A stretch of 64,000 nucleotides of DNA from Sphingomonas sp. Root710 (GTDB taxonomy: Bacteria; Pseudomonadota; Alphaproteobacteria; Sphingomonadales; Sphingomonadaceae): positions 147,533-211,532 of the forward strand of contig NZ_LMIB01000018.1 in the NCBI RefSeq assembly GCF_001429065.1, read 5' to 3'. The position numbers and the translations under genes were made by a program. The stretch's first letter is position 1; the number at the start of each line of letters is the position of its first letter. Positions 44,355 through 53,848 of this stretch are shown one piece after another. Below the pieces are notes generated by a model. That model was not told the origin of the DNA and searched no databases. It saw only the letters and a list, made by a program, of their open reading frames with translations.

Positions 44355-44567
44355 CGGCTGACTCCGGGCCGGGGCGGGTGCTCCTTTCTAGGTATCAGTG
44401 GGGGAAAGTTCGCATCTCTGCGCCGTTCTGCCGCGGACTAACACAGGTGCGCCGGGCTGTGCCATGGCGCACTGCGGATCGCACAGCCCTGGCAGACGGA
44501 AACAACACAAGCTCGAACGCGCCGCATGGTCGGGGTGATGTCGGGCTGGCAAGCAGGGGAGTGATGG

Positions 44568-46820
44568 ATGAACATGAGGCTTTACTTGATCGGCATTTCG
44601 CTGGGCGCGCTGTCGATCCCGTTGGCGCAGGCGCAGGCGCAGGTCGGTGCGGACAGCGAAGCTGGCGCAGGAGATATCGTCGTTACCGCGCAGAAGCGGG
44701 CCGAGCGGCTGCAGGATGTGCCGATCTCCGTAAGCGTCGCGGACGCAGGGCAGCTGGAAAGCGCGGGCGTGAAGGATCTGCCGCAGCTCCAGTCGATCAT
44801 TCCCGGCCTGAATGTCAGCGTCGCCAACGGTTCGTTCCAGTTGTCGATGCGCGGGGTCGCCACGGCCAGCAACATCGTCGAGAATCCGGTCTCTCTGTAC
44901 ATAGACGGTGTGTATCTGCCCCAGCAGCAGGAGGGGCTGCGCGATCTTGCCGATACCAAGCAGATTACGGTCCTCAAGGGACCGCAAGGGACTTTGTTCG
45001 GCCGCAACGCGACAGCGGGCGTTCTGCAGATCGAGACGCTCGGGCCGTCATTCGATACCAGTGGCCAGTTCAACCTGAGCTATGGCAGCTATGACACGAT
45101 CCGCGCCAACAGCTTTTTGACCACCGGCCTATCCGGCAAAATAGCCGTCAGCCTCTCGGCCGCCTATCACACGCAGGGCGACGGGTGGGGTAAAAGCCTG
45201 TCCACCGGCCGCGAAGAGAACAAGGTCGATCATTCCTATTCCCTGCGCGGCAAAATGCTGTTCGAGCTGGGAGAAAGATCGTCCGTGCTGATCGCGGGCG
45301 ACTATCTCAACCGGCGGGATAGCGGCGCGACGTTTCAGCCATATAAGGGCACGACGCTGGCCTATAGCGGCTTTGGTCCACTCGACAATCGCTATGACAG
45401 CTATAACGGAACAGCTGGCCGTACCGCATTTGAGGGGGGCGGTGTTGCCGCGACCGTCAACAGCGACCTGGGCTTTGCCGATCTGGTTTCGATCAGCGCG
45501 TATCGGAAAACCAGCTTCGCCTTCAAATATGATCTTTCGAGCGTGCTGTTGCCGCTGTTGATCAGCGACGCCGAAGGGCGCAGCCGGATGTATTCGCAGG
45601 AACTCCAGCTGATCTCCAGCGGGCCGGGGCCATTGAAATGGGTCCTGGGGGCCTATTATTTCAACTTTCGCCAAGGATATGATTACTTCAACCGCGATTT
45701 CGGGACGGGTATTGCACCGGACGGCGTGACACCCTACCGCTTCAACGCGGCGCTGAGCCGCAATGCGACCTTGAACACGTTCGAGAAGTCGGAATCGATC
45801 GCGCCATTCGCCCAGGCCGACCTGGAGCTGTCGACAGGGACAACGCTCACTGGCGGTCTTCGCTATACCTACGAAAAGCGGTCGCTTACCGGGGCCACGC
45901 AACGCACGACGGTCGCAGGCGTGGTCGGGCCCGTCACACCCGTTTCCATGCCCTCACTCACCGCCAAGGTGCTGACCTGGCGCGCAGCAATCAACCAGAA
46001 ACTGGCCGATGACGTGATGGTTTTCGCGTCTTACAGCAGAGGCTTCAAGAGCGGCGGATACAACATCGCCAATCCGGCGGCTGCCGGCTATTTGCCTGAA
46101 AAACTGGATGATTGGGAAATTGGCCTGAAGAGCCAGCTGTGGGACCGCAAGATCACGTTCAACGCGACCGGCTTCTATTACCGATACAAGAATGTGCAGG
46201 TCACGCAGTTCGGCGGCAACCCCCCGGCGCAAACCGTCACCAACGGCGCCGCGGCCGAAATCTACGGCGTCGATATCGATCTGACGGTGAAACCCGTGGC
46301 GGGCCTGACCTTCTCCGGCGGGCTGGAACTGCTCCACCCTTATTTCACGAAATTTCCGGGCGCTCAGCTGGGCATCGATCGGACGGCGGGAGGCGTGCTT
46401 ATCCCTGCGGGCGGTTTCGACGCATCGGACACCCGCTTGCCTTATGCACGCGATTATATGGTGACAGGCGCTGTGGATTACGCGGTTCCGGCGTTCGGGG
46501 GCACCCTGGGGTTCAACGTTACGGCCACTCGGGGTGGAAGCTATACCTTCGAACCGGATAGCGTGGTGTCCCAGCCGGCCTACACCATGCTGAACGCCAG
46601 CGTGAAATGGGCGAGCGAAGGTGATCGCGTCAGCCTACGGTTCGGCGTCACCAATGCGCTCGACACCGCTATCCTCTCCCGAAACGCGACGATTGGCGCC
46701 AATGCTCCCGCAGGCTCCACCGCAGCATCGGCGAATGGCGGAAACCATGGCCTCGGGCGGTTGGTGTCCTATGGCACGGCGCCGCGCGAATATACGCTGA
46801 CGCTCGGCGCGAAATTCTAG
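44568..46820 (+). CDS. TonB-dependent outer-membrane receptor 3
   Basis: The 750-residue product has a signal peptide (cleavage after AQAQA, about residue 25), a TonB box DIVVTAQKRAERLQ and the plug end QITVLKGPQGTLFGRNATAGVL. The barrel ends in REYTLTLGAKF with the terminal phenylalanine. A second ATG two codons in is possible. It is followed by an 11-bp hairpin and then an MFS carrier. The pair could carry the same compound across the outer and inner membranes. Confidence 0.95.
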   Translation: MNMRLYLIGISLGALSIPLAQAQAQVGADSEAGAGDIVVTAQKRAERLQDVPISVSVADAGQLESAGVKDLPQLQSIIPGLNVSVANGSFQLSMRGVATASNIVENPVSLYIDGVYLPQQQEGLRDLADTKQITVLKGPQGTLFGRNATAGVLQIETLGPSFDTSGQFNLSYGSYDTIRANSFLTTGLSGKIAVSLSAAYHTQGDGWGKSLSTGREENKVDHSYSLRGKMLFELGERSSVLIAGDYLNRRDSGATFQPYKGTTLAYSGFGPLDNRYDSYNGTAGRTAFEGGGVAATVNSDLGFADLVSISAYRKTSFAFKYDLSSVLLPLLISDAEGRSRMYSQELQLISSGPGPLKWVLGAYYFNFRQGYDYFNRDFGTGIAPDGVTPYRFNAALSRNATLNTFEKSESIAPFAQADLELSTGTTLTGGLRYTYEKRSLTGATQRTTVAGVVGPVTPVSMPSLTAKVLTWRAAINQKLADDVMVFASYSRGFKSGGYNIANPAAAGYLPEKLDDWEIGLKSQLWDRKITFNATGFYYRYKNVQVTQFGGNPPAQTVTNGAAAEIYGVDIDLTVKPVAGLTFSGGLELLHPYFTKFPGAQLGIDRTAGGVLIPAGGFDASDTRLPYARDYMVTGAVDYAVPAFGGTLGFNVTATRGGSYTFEPDSVVSQPAYTMLNASVKWASEGDRVSLRFGVTNALDTAILSRNATIGANAPAGSTAASANGGNHGLGRLVSYGTAPREYTLTLGAKF

Positions 46821-46850
46821 AGCATCGAGCCATCGGGCAGCGCTCTTCCC

Positions 46851-46877
46851 TGGCCGGAGGCCCAGCGCCTCCGGCCA
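46851..46877. terminator. Perfect 11-bp hairpin after TonB receptor 3
   Basis: TGGCCGGAGGC and GCCTCCGGCCA pair fully around the loop CCAGC. It lies 30 bases after the receptor stop and 80 before the MFS gene. No T-run follows, so it may be a partial terminator or a stabilising 3' stem between two genes of one transcript. Confidence 0.65.
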
Positions 46878-46956
46878 CATCACGCAGCGGATCGCTACTG
46901 CGCCGCCCGCCTTGTTTCCTTTCTGGCGGTGCCAGCCGATTCCCTGTGAGAGCGCA

Positions 46957-48324
46957 ATGTCCCATCAAACCCTTGCCGGTATATCGCCTCCTGACGACGG
47001 CACGATCGCCGGCCTCATTGATGCGCGTCGTCTTTCGGCTCTGCAGCTTGTCGTCGTCGGACTGGTCACCGCGATCATGGTGTTCGACGGGCTGAGCCTG
47101 CAGATCCTGGGCTATGCCACGCCCAGCATATTGGCCGACTGGAACGTCACCAAGCTCCAGCTTTCGCCCGCCGTCGGAATCACGGCGATCGGCATGGCGA
47201 TCGGCACCCTGGCGGGCGGTAAGTTGGGCGACCGCTGGGGACGCAAGCCCGTGCTGGTCGGGACCGTGCTCCTCTTCGGGCTCGCCGATATAGGCTGTGC
47301 CGCCGCGGACAATGTTCAGACCCTTACGGTGATGCGCTTCATCAGCGGCCTGGGCTTCGGGGCCTGCTTTCCCAATGCGGCCGCCCTTGTGGCGGAATGG
47401 ACACCGCGCCGCGCGATCAGCCAGGCGGTCGGCATCATGACGGTGGGTATCCCGGTCGGTGGGATGGTGGGAGCGGTCGTCGCTGTGCTCGTTCTCGATC
47501 GATGGGGCTGGGAAGGCAGCTTCATCGTTGGCGGTCTGCTGTCGCTGGGGCTCGCAGCAGCGATCGCCTTGTGGATGCCGGAGTCGCCCGGATGGCTGTC
47601 ACGCCGGGGCGGCAGCGCCAGGCTTGACGCGCTGTTGGCCCGGGCATGGCCCGAGGAAAAACCGATCTGGCGACCTGTCCGAAGTGACGCCACGTCGCCT
47701 CCCCCCGCCGAGAAGACGATTATTCTCACGCCGGACCATGCGCGAACCAATATCGCCGTCTGGCTCGGCTTCTTCGTCAATACGTTCGTCGCCACCGCCC
47801 TGCTGGCATGGGGAACGACCGCGCTGACGTCGATGGGCGTTCCGCTGGCCGTCGCGATCGGCCTTGCCGTGCCGTATAATATCGCCTCGCTCATATGCAC
47901 CATAGGCGCGTCGGTCGTCGCCGCGCGTCACGGTACGCGGGCTGTCATGACGGCGCTCGCAGCCGCCACCGCGGTGGTTCTAGCGTCGAGCGCTGCTCTT
48001 GGCGCGGGCGGCGCACCGTCACTCATTGGGATGGCCACCCTCTATGTTATGGCGGGCGGGCTGATCGGTGGCATCCAGGCGCTGCTGTTCGTGCTCGCCG
48101 CGAACAGCTATCCGCTTGAATGCCGCTCGACAGGCGTCGGCGCCAGCTCGGCGGTGGGCCGGATGGGCGGCATTGCGAGCAGCTTCGGTGGCGGTGCGAT
48201 CCTGTCGCTCGCGTCGCCCTCCGCGTTTTTCGCCATTCTGTCGGGAAGCATTCTCCTGATCATCACCAGTGCGATGCTGGCAGATCGGCACGTTCCCGCA
48301 AAAGAGCGGAGTCATCGCAGATGA
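46957..48324 (+). CDS. MFS transporter, aromatic acid:H+ symporter (AAHS) type
   Basis: The 455-residue product from ATG 46957 has about twelve hydrophobic segments. The loop 2-3 motif GGKLGDRWGRKPVL and VFDGLSLQILGYATPSI in the first helix (the D-G/DG motif used by PcaK/BenK-like carriers) point to the AAHS family. MPESPGWLSRRG is the conserved central loop. It would import an aromatic acid driven by protons. It is the last gene of the catabolic region, following receptor 3. Confidence 0.9.
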   Translation: MSHQTLAGISPPDDGTIAGLIDARRLSALQLVVVGLVTAIMVFDGLSLQILGYATPSILADWNVTKLQLSPAVGITAIGMAIGTLAGGKLGDRWGRKPVLVGTVLLFGLADIGCAAADNVQTLTVMRFISGLGFGACFPNAAALVAEWTPRRAISQAVGIMTVGIPVGGMVGAVVAVLVLDRWGWEGSFIVGGLLSLGLAAAIALWMPESPGWLSRRGGSARLDALLARAWPEEKPIWRPVRSDATSPPPAEKTIILTPDHARTNIAVWLGFFVNTFVATALLAWGTTALTSMGVPLAVAIGLAVPYNIASLICTIGASVVAARHGTRAVMTALAAATAVVLASSAALGAGGAPSLIGMATLYVMAGGLIGGIQALLFVLAANSYPLECRSTGVGASSAVGRMGGIASSFGGGAILSLASPSAFFAILSGSILLIITSAMLADRHVPAKERSHRR

Positions 48325-48661
48325 TGCGGCTGCCCGTAGATGCGGGCGCTCCAAAAGGCGGTTGACCCAGGGCCTTCAAAATTAGGGGCCTGGAGCCGAT
48401 TTCTGCCGGGTCAGCCCGAACATCGGCTGACAGGAGGGGAATAAATACGCCGCCTCGCGTCGCGGCCCCGGCTCCAGATGGCTTCTTGAAGGCGCTCGAG
48501 AGGGGCGGGAACCAGCATCAATTGGCCGGTGAGCGCCAGTGCCCGCTCCCGCGTCATCCGGGCATCGATCAAGCAGGAAGCGGCCTCATCCATCCCGTAG
48601 TCGAACGCTTTACAGCGTGTCGGGAGCGGCACTGTGCACGATTGTGCCAGCCCCCGAAATT
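48325..48661. other. Spacer between MFS gene and tRNA-Leu, no confident gene
   Basis: A 73-codon reading frame on the minus strand (48411-48632, GTG start) is the longest with some protein-like character, but I recognise no motif and see no ribosome-binding site. It could be a small gene or a remnant. No integrase, transposase or repeat of the tRNA end is seen here. Confidence 0.5.
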
Positions 48662-48681
48662 ATCCTTTGTTTTCAAAGGAT
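48662..48681 (-). terminator. Hairpin just downstream of tRNA-Leu
   Basis: ATCCTTTG and CAAAGGAT pair perfectly around AAAA on the minus strand, starting two bases after the tRNA CCA end and followed by AATTT. It fits a tRNA transcript terminator. Confidence 0.65.
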
Positions 48682-48683
48682 AT

Positions 48684-48770
48684 TGGTGCGGTCGAGAAGA
48701 CTCGAACTTCCACGGCCTTTCGGCCACAACGACCTCAACGTTGCGCGTCTACCAGTTCCGCCACGACCGC
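48684..48770 (-). tRNA. tRNA-Leu(GAG)
   Basis: On the minus strand an 87-base cloverleaf can be drawn. Acceptor GCGGTCG pairs with CGACCGC, followed by discriminator A and an encoded CCA. The anticodon stem CAACG/CGTTG holds the loop TTGAGGT with anticodon GAG. The long variable arm (GGCCGAAAGGCC) is the class II feature of leucine tRNAs, and the T-loop is GTTCGAGTC. The 3' end points toward the catabolic region. Confidence 0.97.
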
Positions 48771-48782
48771 ACACCGAGTAGG

Positions 48783-48800
48783 ATCCCGGCGGGCCGGGAT
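48783..48800. repeat. Palindrome in the tRNA-Leu leader/promoter
   Basis: ATCCCGGC-GG-GCCGGGAT is a perfect eight-base inverted repeat with a two-base centre, 13 bases upstream of the tRNA 5' end. It may be part of the leader removed by processing; no regulator is assigned. Confidence 0.4.
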
Positions 48801-48886
48801 GCTGGTAGGCGCGTGCCCCTAGCAAAGCCCTAGAGGGGGCGCAATGGGGATTCGCGCACGCTTCGTCGTTTCAGCGGCTCGAGCTT

Positions 48887-49987
48887 TCAATACAGGAACA
48901 TCGGCATGCCTTCGACATGCGTGAGTTTCGGCCGGTAGGTGGTCGCGTCATAGAGCGCGGCAACGTCTACGGTCTTGGTCCCGCCGAGCAGCGTATCGAT
49001 CGGCACGCTGCAATAATTGCCGTCACGCAGCGCCAGCATGCAGCCGGTCTGCCCGGTTTCGATCTTGCGGACCGCGAGGCCGCCAAAGGCGAACCCCACC
49101 ATCCGATCGAGCGCATCGGGATCACCCGAGCGCATCAGATAGGCGAGTTGCTGGACGATCGTGCCCTGCTTCGCCTGCTCCTCGATCAGCAGCGCCAGCC
49201 GCCGGCTGACCGCCTGTTCGCTGCGCTGGGTGGCCGACAGCTTGCGCTGGGCATCGCCCGCCGCATCGCCGCTGAGCGTTGCCCCTTCGGAGATCACGCA
49301 CATCGCATAGCCACCGGGGCGGCTGCGCCGGTCGGCGGCGAGCAGCGGCAGCAGGATATCCGGATCGGCGGGCACCTCGGCGATGACGGTGCGGTCGACC
49401 TGCGCCAGAAAGCCCGCGAGCAAGGCTGTTTCGCCGCTTCGCCGGCCGAACAGTTCGACGATCGCGATGCGCTCATGGCTCTCGGCGGTCGTGCGCAGCG
49501 CGTTGATCGCGTCGACCGACCGGGTGATGGCGGTCGAAAAGCCGATGCAATAGTCGGTGCCGAAGACGTCGTTGTCCATCGTCTTGGGAATGGACACCAC
49601 CGGAAAGCCCTGCGCCGACAGATGCGCCGAGAAGCGCAGCGTCCCGTCGCCGCCCAGCGTGATCAGCGCGTCGACGCCGAGTTTGTCGAGGACATGAAGG
49701 ACATGCGCCGTGCGATCGCCGCCATCCACCGTGCGCGGATCGGTGCGCGAGGTATGGAGCATCGTGCCCCCGATCCGGTCGATGCCGCGCACCACCTCGC
49801 GATCGAGCGCGATGCTGTGCGCGGCGACGCTGCCGGGATCGGCCGGATCGATCTCCAGAAACCCCTGCCAGCCCCGGCGAAAGCCGATCGCCTCCCAGCC
49901 GCGGTCTATCGCCGAGAGCGTGATCGACCGGATGCAGGGGTTCAGCCCCGGCACGTCGCCGCCGCCCGTCAACACGCCTATGCGCAT
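48887..49987 (-). CDS. Phosphofructokinase family (ATP- or pyrophosphate-dependent)
   Basis: The 366-residue product has GVLTGGGDVPGLN at the start (phosphoryl-donor loop), LGGDGT (111-116) and PKTMDND (134-140). Glycine in GGDGT with lysine in PKTMDND is a mixed signature. The lysine is typical of pyrophosphate-dependent and some group III ATP enzymes, whereas GGDD is the usual PPi mark. The phosphoryl donor therefore cannot be fixed from sequence. Sphingomonads rely mainly on the Entner-Doudoroff route, so a reversible PPi enzyme is attractive. It is monocistronic beside the zinc-ribbon gene. Confidence 0.92.
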   Translation of the reverse strand: MRIGVLTGGGDVPGLNPCIRSITLSAIDRGWEAIGFRRGWQGFLEIDPADPGSVAAHSIALDREVVRGIDRIGGTMLHTSRTDPRTVDGGDRTAHVLHVLDKLGVDALITLGGDGTLRFSAHLSAQGFPVVSIPKTMDNDVFGTDYCIGFSTAITRSVDAINALRTTAESHERIAIVELFGRRSGETALLAGFLAQVDRTVIAEVPADPDILLPLLAADRRSRPGGYAMCVISEGATLSGDAAGDAQRKLSATQRSEQAVSRRLALLIEEQAKQGTIVQQLAYLMRSGDPDALDRMVGFAFGGLAVRKIETGQTGCMLALRDGNYCSVPIDTLLGGTKTVDVAALYDATTYRPKLTHVEGMPMFLY

Positions 49988-50033
49988 GTGCTTCTCCTCA
50001 CCTCCGTTACCGGAATGACGCTCGAGAAACGGA

Positions 50034-50768
50034 TCAGTTGCCCGTCGGGCCGATGAAGCTCAGGTGAAGATTCTTCGCACCACGCGGAATGTCCACGGCG
50101 GCGCTGTCGAACTCGGCCGACGCGCCGGGGGCCAGCTGGGGCACCGGGCGGGTGATTGTCCAGCTGTAGACGGTGCGCCCCTGGGTGTCGCGCAGCTCGG
50201 CGCGGATGTCACGGACGCTCTGCGGTCGGTCGGTCGGGTTGACGATCTTGCCGGTCACCGCGAGCAGCTCGTTGCCGCTCGCCGTCTCGCGCCGGTCGGG
50301 CTTGCTGGTCATCTCGATCACCAGCGGCACCGGCGCGGGCACGACGCCCAGCCGCTCCGCCAGCTTGTCGGGCCCCACCGCGACGACCGCGCCGATCGCG
50401 GCGAGCAGCAGCAGCGCTACGATCACCGCCGTGATGGTCAGAAGCTTGCCGATATTGCGGCGCGGGCGCGCGACGACGATGTCGTGGATCGGCGCGGCCT
50501 CGTCCGGGCCGTCATAGCGCGACTGCACCTCGTCCTCGGGCACCTCGCCTGCCGCGGCTGCGGGCGGCGGCGCAGGTTCGGGCGGCGGGGCCGGAGCGGC
50601 AGGCGGAATTGGATTGGGCGCAACCTGGGCCTGGGCCGGATCGGACGGCGGCGGCGCCTGGAACCAGCTATGCCCGCAGCTGGCGCAGCGCACCTGCCGG
50701 CCCGAAGGCCCGACTGCGGTGTCCGGGACGAGATAGCGGGTATTGCAGGCGGGGCAGGATAAAATCAT
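50034..50768 (-). CDS. MJ0042-type zinc-ribbon membrane protein
   Basis: Start ATG 50768 places the protein at [16 protein letters not shown], where family members start. The 244-residue product has an N-terminal zinc ribbon (CPAC...CASCGHSW, four cysteines), a long proline/alanine-rich linker, one transmembrane helix ([23 protein letters not shown]) and a C-terminal extracytoplasmic domain of the DUF3426 kind. The role is unknown. It is divergent from ftsE, an arrangement I recall as common in alphaproteobacteria. Confidence 0.87.
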   Translation of the reverse strand: MILSCPACNTRYLVPDTAVGPSGRQVRCASCGHSWFQAPPPSDPAQAQVAPNPIPPAAPAPPPEPAPPPAAAAGEVPEDEVQSRYDGPDEAAPIHDIVVARPRRNIGKLLTITAVIVALLLLAAIGAVVAVGPDKLAERLGVVPAPVPLVIEMTSKPDRRETASGNELLAVTGKIVNPTDRPQSVRDIRAELRDTQGRTVYSWTITRPVPQLAPGASAEFDSAAVDIPRGAKNLHLSFIGPTGN

Positions 50769-50905
50769 GGGCCCCATCACTAACCACGACCGGACTCGCG
50801 CTGCAAGCATTTGCGGTGGCCTTCTGGGTCGTTAACCGTCCATCCGCCATTTGCGGCGGCGGACCGGCTGTGCCATGGCGGGGCCATGCTCAATACGGGG
50901 TTCCG

Positions 50906-51616
50906 ATGAGGCCGGGGGCCGCCAACATCGTCCAGTTCGAGAATGTCGGGCTGCGCTACGGCGGCGGGCCGGAGACGCTGAGCGACATCAGCTTCGGGCT
51001 GGAGGCGGGCGCCTTCTACTTCCTCACCGGCCCCTCCGGCGCGGGCAAGAGTTCGCTGCTGCGGCTGATCTATCTTGCCCAGCGGCCGAGCCGCGGCCTG
51101 ATCCGCATGTTCGGCGAGGATGTCGTCACCCTGCCGCGGGCCCGCATGCCGGGCTTCCGCCGCCGGATCGGCACAGTGTTCCAGGACTTCCGCCTGATCC
51201 CGCACCTCTCCGCCTATGAAAATATCGCGCTGCCGTTGCGCGTGAACGGGGTAGCGGAAGCGGACATCGACACCCCGGTGCGCGAGATGCTCGACTGGGT
51301 CGGGCTGTCGGGCCGCGCCTATGCCAAGCCCGCGACCTTGTCGGGCGGCGAGCAGCAGCGCGTCGCAATCGCGCGGGCCGTGATCGGCCGGCCCGAAATC
51401 CTCGTCGCCGACGAACCGACCGGCAACGTCGATGCCGAAATGGCCGAGCGGCTGCTCTACCTGTTCGTCGCGCTCAACAAGTTGGGCACGACGATCCTCG
51501 TCGCCACCCACGATCTCCAGCTCGTGCCGCGCGTCCCCAATGCGCAGATCATCCGGCTCGACAATGGCCGCCTGTCGAACCCCGCGCCCCGCGCCGAAGT
51601 GCTGAGGCTGAGCTGA
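50906..51616 (+). CDS. ftsE: Cell-division ATP-binding protein FtsE
   Basis: The 236-residue ABC ATPase starts at ATG 50906; the upstream open frame overlaps the divergent zinc-ribbon gene and is not coding. Walker A is [10 protein letters not shown] (41-50), the signature is LSGGEQQR, Walker B is [12 protein letters not shown], and the switch histidine lies in [16 protein letters not shown] and [28 protein letters not shown] are characteristic of FtsE. It works with FtsX at the septum to activate peptidoglycan hydrolases. The stop overlaps the ftsX start by one base. Confidence 0.96.
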   Translation: MRPGAANIVQFENVGLRYGGGPETLSDISFGLEAGAFYFLTGPSGAGKSSLLRLIYLAQRPSRGLIRMFGEDVVTLPRARMPGFRRRIGTVFQDFRLIPHLSAYENIALPLRVNGVAEADIDTPVREMLDWVGLSGRAYAKPATLSGGEQQRVAIARAVIGRPEILVADEPTGNVDAEMAERLLYLFVALNKLGTTILVATHDLQLVPRVPNAQIIRLDNGRLSNPAPRAEVLRLS

Positions 51617-52527
51617 TGGCGCTGTTCGGACGCGGATCGGGCACTTGGCTGACCAGCGCGGCAGGACGCCGCCTGCTGCCCGAAGGTTGGCTGTCCGGGC
51701 CGATGCCCTGGGTCATCGCGATCATGATGTTCCTGATGGTGCTCGCCGCCGCCGCGGGGCTCGCCCTCGGCTTCGCGGCGCGCGGGCTCGACGCGCATAT
51801 GTCGGGCCAGATCACCATTCAGATCGTCGATGCCAACCAGGTCCGGCGTGACGACGCCGCACGCCGGATCGCGACGGCGATGGGCAAGCTGTCCGGGGTC
51901 GAAAGCGTGCGGCGGATCGGCGACGCCGAGATCACCCAGCTCCTCCAGCCCTGGCTGGGCGCGGGCCTCGCCGACAACGACCTGCCGGTGCCCGCGATGA
52001 TCGACGTCGCCTTCGCGCCCGGGGCAGAAAGCGGGATCAAGGCGGCCGAGGCGACGGTGCGCGCGATCAGCCCGCGCGCCCGGGTCGACGCCCATGGCCA
52101 GTGGCTCACCCCGCTCGCGGGGCTGATCGGCTCGCTGCGCTGGCTGGCGGCGGTGCTCGTCCTGCTGATGGCGGCGGCGGCGGCCTTCACCGTCGTCCTC
52201 GCGGCCCGCGCGGCGCTCAACACCCATCAGGCGACGATCGACGTGATGCACCATCTCGGCTCGAGCGACGCACAGATCGCCCGGCTGTTCCAGCGCCGCA
52301 TCGCCACTGACGCGCTGTTCGGCGGGCTGGTCGGCCTGCTCCTCGCCAGCCTCGTCATTTTCGCGGTCGGCGACCGGATCGCCGACGTCGGCTCGGACCT
52401 GCTGGGTTCGGTCGACCTGCCCCCGCTCGCCTGGGCCATGCTCGCACTGCTGCCGCTCGCAGGCACGCTGCTGGCGATGCTCGCCGCCCGGCTGACGATC
52501 ATCCTCGCGCTGCGGAGACGGCTATGA
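51616..52527 (+). CDS. ftsX: Cell-division membrane protein FtsX
   Basis: The 303-residue product has one N-terminal transmembrane helix (WVIAIMMFLMVLAAAAGLALG), a periplasmic domain (about residues 60-155) and three C-terminal helices, the FtsX topology. It forms the membrane part of the FtsEX complex that passes ATP-driven changes to cell-wall hydrolases during division. TGATG couples it to ftsE, and ATGA couples the next gene. Confidence 0.95.
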   Translation: MALFGRGSGTWLTSAAGRRLLPEGWLSGPMPWVIAIMMFLMVLAAAAGLALGFAARGLDAHMSGQITIQIVDANQVRRDDAARRIATAMGKLSGVESVRRIGDAEITQLLQPWLGAGLADNDLPVPAMIDVAFAPGAESGIKAAEATVRAISPRARVDAHGQWLTPLAGLIGSLRWLAAVLVLLMAAAAAFTVVLAARAALNTHQATIDVMHHLGSSDAQIARLFQRRIATDALFGGLVGLLLASLVIFAVGDRIADVGSDLLGSVDLPPLAWAMLALLPLAGTLLAMLAARLTIILALRRRL

Positions 52528-53057
52528 TCATCCGCACCATTGCCGCCGCGCTGCTGCTGTGGATCGCGGGCTTCATGGCCTTCGCGCTGTTCCTGCCACA
52601 ACCCGCCGCCGACGGCATCACCACCGACGGCATCGTCGTGATGACCGGCGGCCGCGGGCGTGTCGAACGGGGCCTGGCGATGCTCGCCGACAAGCGCGCG
52701 AAGCGGCTGCTGATCTCGGGGGCCGACCGCCGGGTGAAACCGCACGAACTGGCCGCCCAGTTCAAAGCCGACCGCAAGCTGATCGACTGCTGCGTCGACC
52801 TCGGCCATGAGTCGGTCGACACCCGCTCCAATGCCGAGGAAGCGGCGGGCTGGATCGCGCGCAACCGCTACAGGTCGATCCGCCTCGTCACCTCCGACTG
52901 GCACATGGTACGGGGCCGCTACGACCTCGAGGCGATGACGCCGGACGACCTGACCATCGTCGCCGACGCGGTGCCTACCGAGCCTGGGCTGGTCGATCTG
53001 GTGCGTGAATATAACAAATATCTGCTGCGGCGGATCGCGGGGCTGATCGGAATATGA
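52524..53057 (+). CDS. YdcF-like (DUF218) membrane-associated protein
   Basis: The 177-residue product has one N-terminal hydrophobic helix and then a DUF218 domain: GIVVMTGGRGRVERGLAML, LLISGADRRV, TRSNAEEAAGWIA, LVTSDWHMVRGR. DUF218 proteins (SanA, ElyC, YdcF) act in envelope integrity or bind nucleotides. It is coupled by ATGA to ftsX and overlaps the next gene, so all four genes form one operon. Confidence 0.9.
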   Translation: MIIRTIAAALLLWIAGFMAFALFLPQPAADGITTDGIVVMTGGRGRVERGLAMLADKRAKRLLISGADRRVKPHELAAQFKADRKLIDCCVDLGHESVDTRSNAEEAAGWIARNRYRSIRLVTSDWHMVRGRYDLEAMTPDDLTIVADAVPTEPGLVDLVREYNKYLLRRIAGLIGI

Positions 53058-53749
53058 TGACCCTGTTACGGTCGACGCTGTTCGCGCTGGTCTTTTATGC
53101 GGGCACGGTGCTTGCGGTACTCAGCGCCTTTCCGCTGGTCCCCGCGGGGCCCCGGGTGCTGCGCCGCCATGCGATGCTGTGGGCGGGCTTCCACCGACTG
53201 TGCTGTCGCTACATCCTCGGCATCCGGACCCGGGTCGAAGGCCATGTCCCCTCGGGCCCCTATCTGTTCGCGGGCAAGCATCAGTCGATGTACGAGACGC
53301 TCGACGTGCTGGTGATCATCGACGATCCGGCGGTGGTGCTGAAACGCGAGCTGGCCGACATGCCGCTGTTCGGTCAGGTCGCGCGCCGCGCCGGGGTGAT
53401 CCCGGTCGACCGCTCGGGATCGGCCAGCGCGTTGCGCCGGATGATGCGCGCCGCGATCGCCGCGCGCGAGGACGGCCGCTCTATCCTGATCTTCCCAGAG
53501 GGCACGCGCGTCGCCCCGGGCGACCAGCCGCCGCTCCAGCCGGGCTTCGCCGGGCTCTACAAACAGCTCAAGATCCCGGTCGTGCCGATCGCCCTCGACA
53601 GCGGGCGGTTGTGGCCGCGCAACAGCTTCCGCAAGCGGCCCGGCGTCGTCACGATGCGCTTCGGGGAACCGATCCCCCCCGGCCTGCCGCGCGAGGAGAT
53701 AGAGGCGCGCGTCCACGCGGCGATCAACGCGCTCGACCGGCCCCGCTAA
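53054..53749 (+). CDS. 1-acyl-sn-glycerol-3-phosphate acyltransferase (PlsC family)
   Basis: The 231-residue product has an N-terminal membrane segment, acyltransferase motif I as KHQSMYE (H-x4-E instead of the usual H-x4-D), VPVDRSG, and motif III as FPEGTRVAPG. These enzymes add the second acyl chain to lysophosphatidic acid at the inner membrane. The ATG overlaps the YdcF-like stop (ATGATG), so it is the last gene of the ftsEX operon. Confidence 0.92.
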   Translation: MMTLLRSTLFALVFYAGTVLAVLSAFPLVPAGPRVLRRHAMLWAGFHRLCCRYILGIRTRVEGHVPSGPYLFAGKHQSMYETLDVLVIIDDPAVVLKRELADMPLFGQVARRAGVIPVDRSGSASALRRMMRAAIAAREDGRSILIFPEGTRVAPGDQPPLQPGFAGLYKQLKIPVVPIALDSGRLWPRNSFRKRPGVVTMRFGEPIPPGLPREEIEARVHAAINALDRPR

Positions 53750-53848
53750 CCAGCCTTCTGGTCAGGCAGGCGACCCGCTCATTCTCCCCGGGCTTGAGCG
53801 GACGCTCCGGCCATTGACGGGGCGCGAAGACGCGCAGCATGGTGCCGC

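Noticed and set aside
48411-48632. A 73-codon frame on the minus strand near tRNA-Leu
   Set aside because: It has some protein-like composition but a GTG start without a ribosome-binding site and no recognisable family. It is too weak to call a gene.
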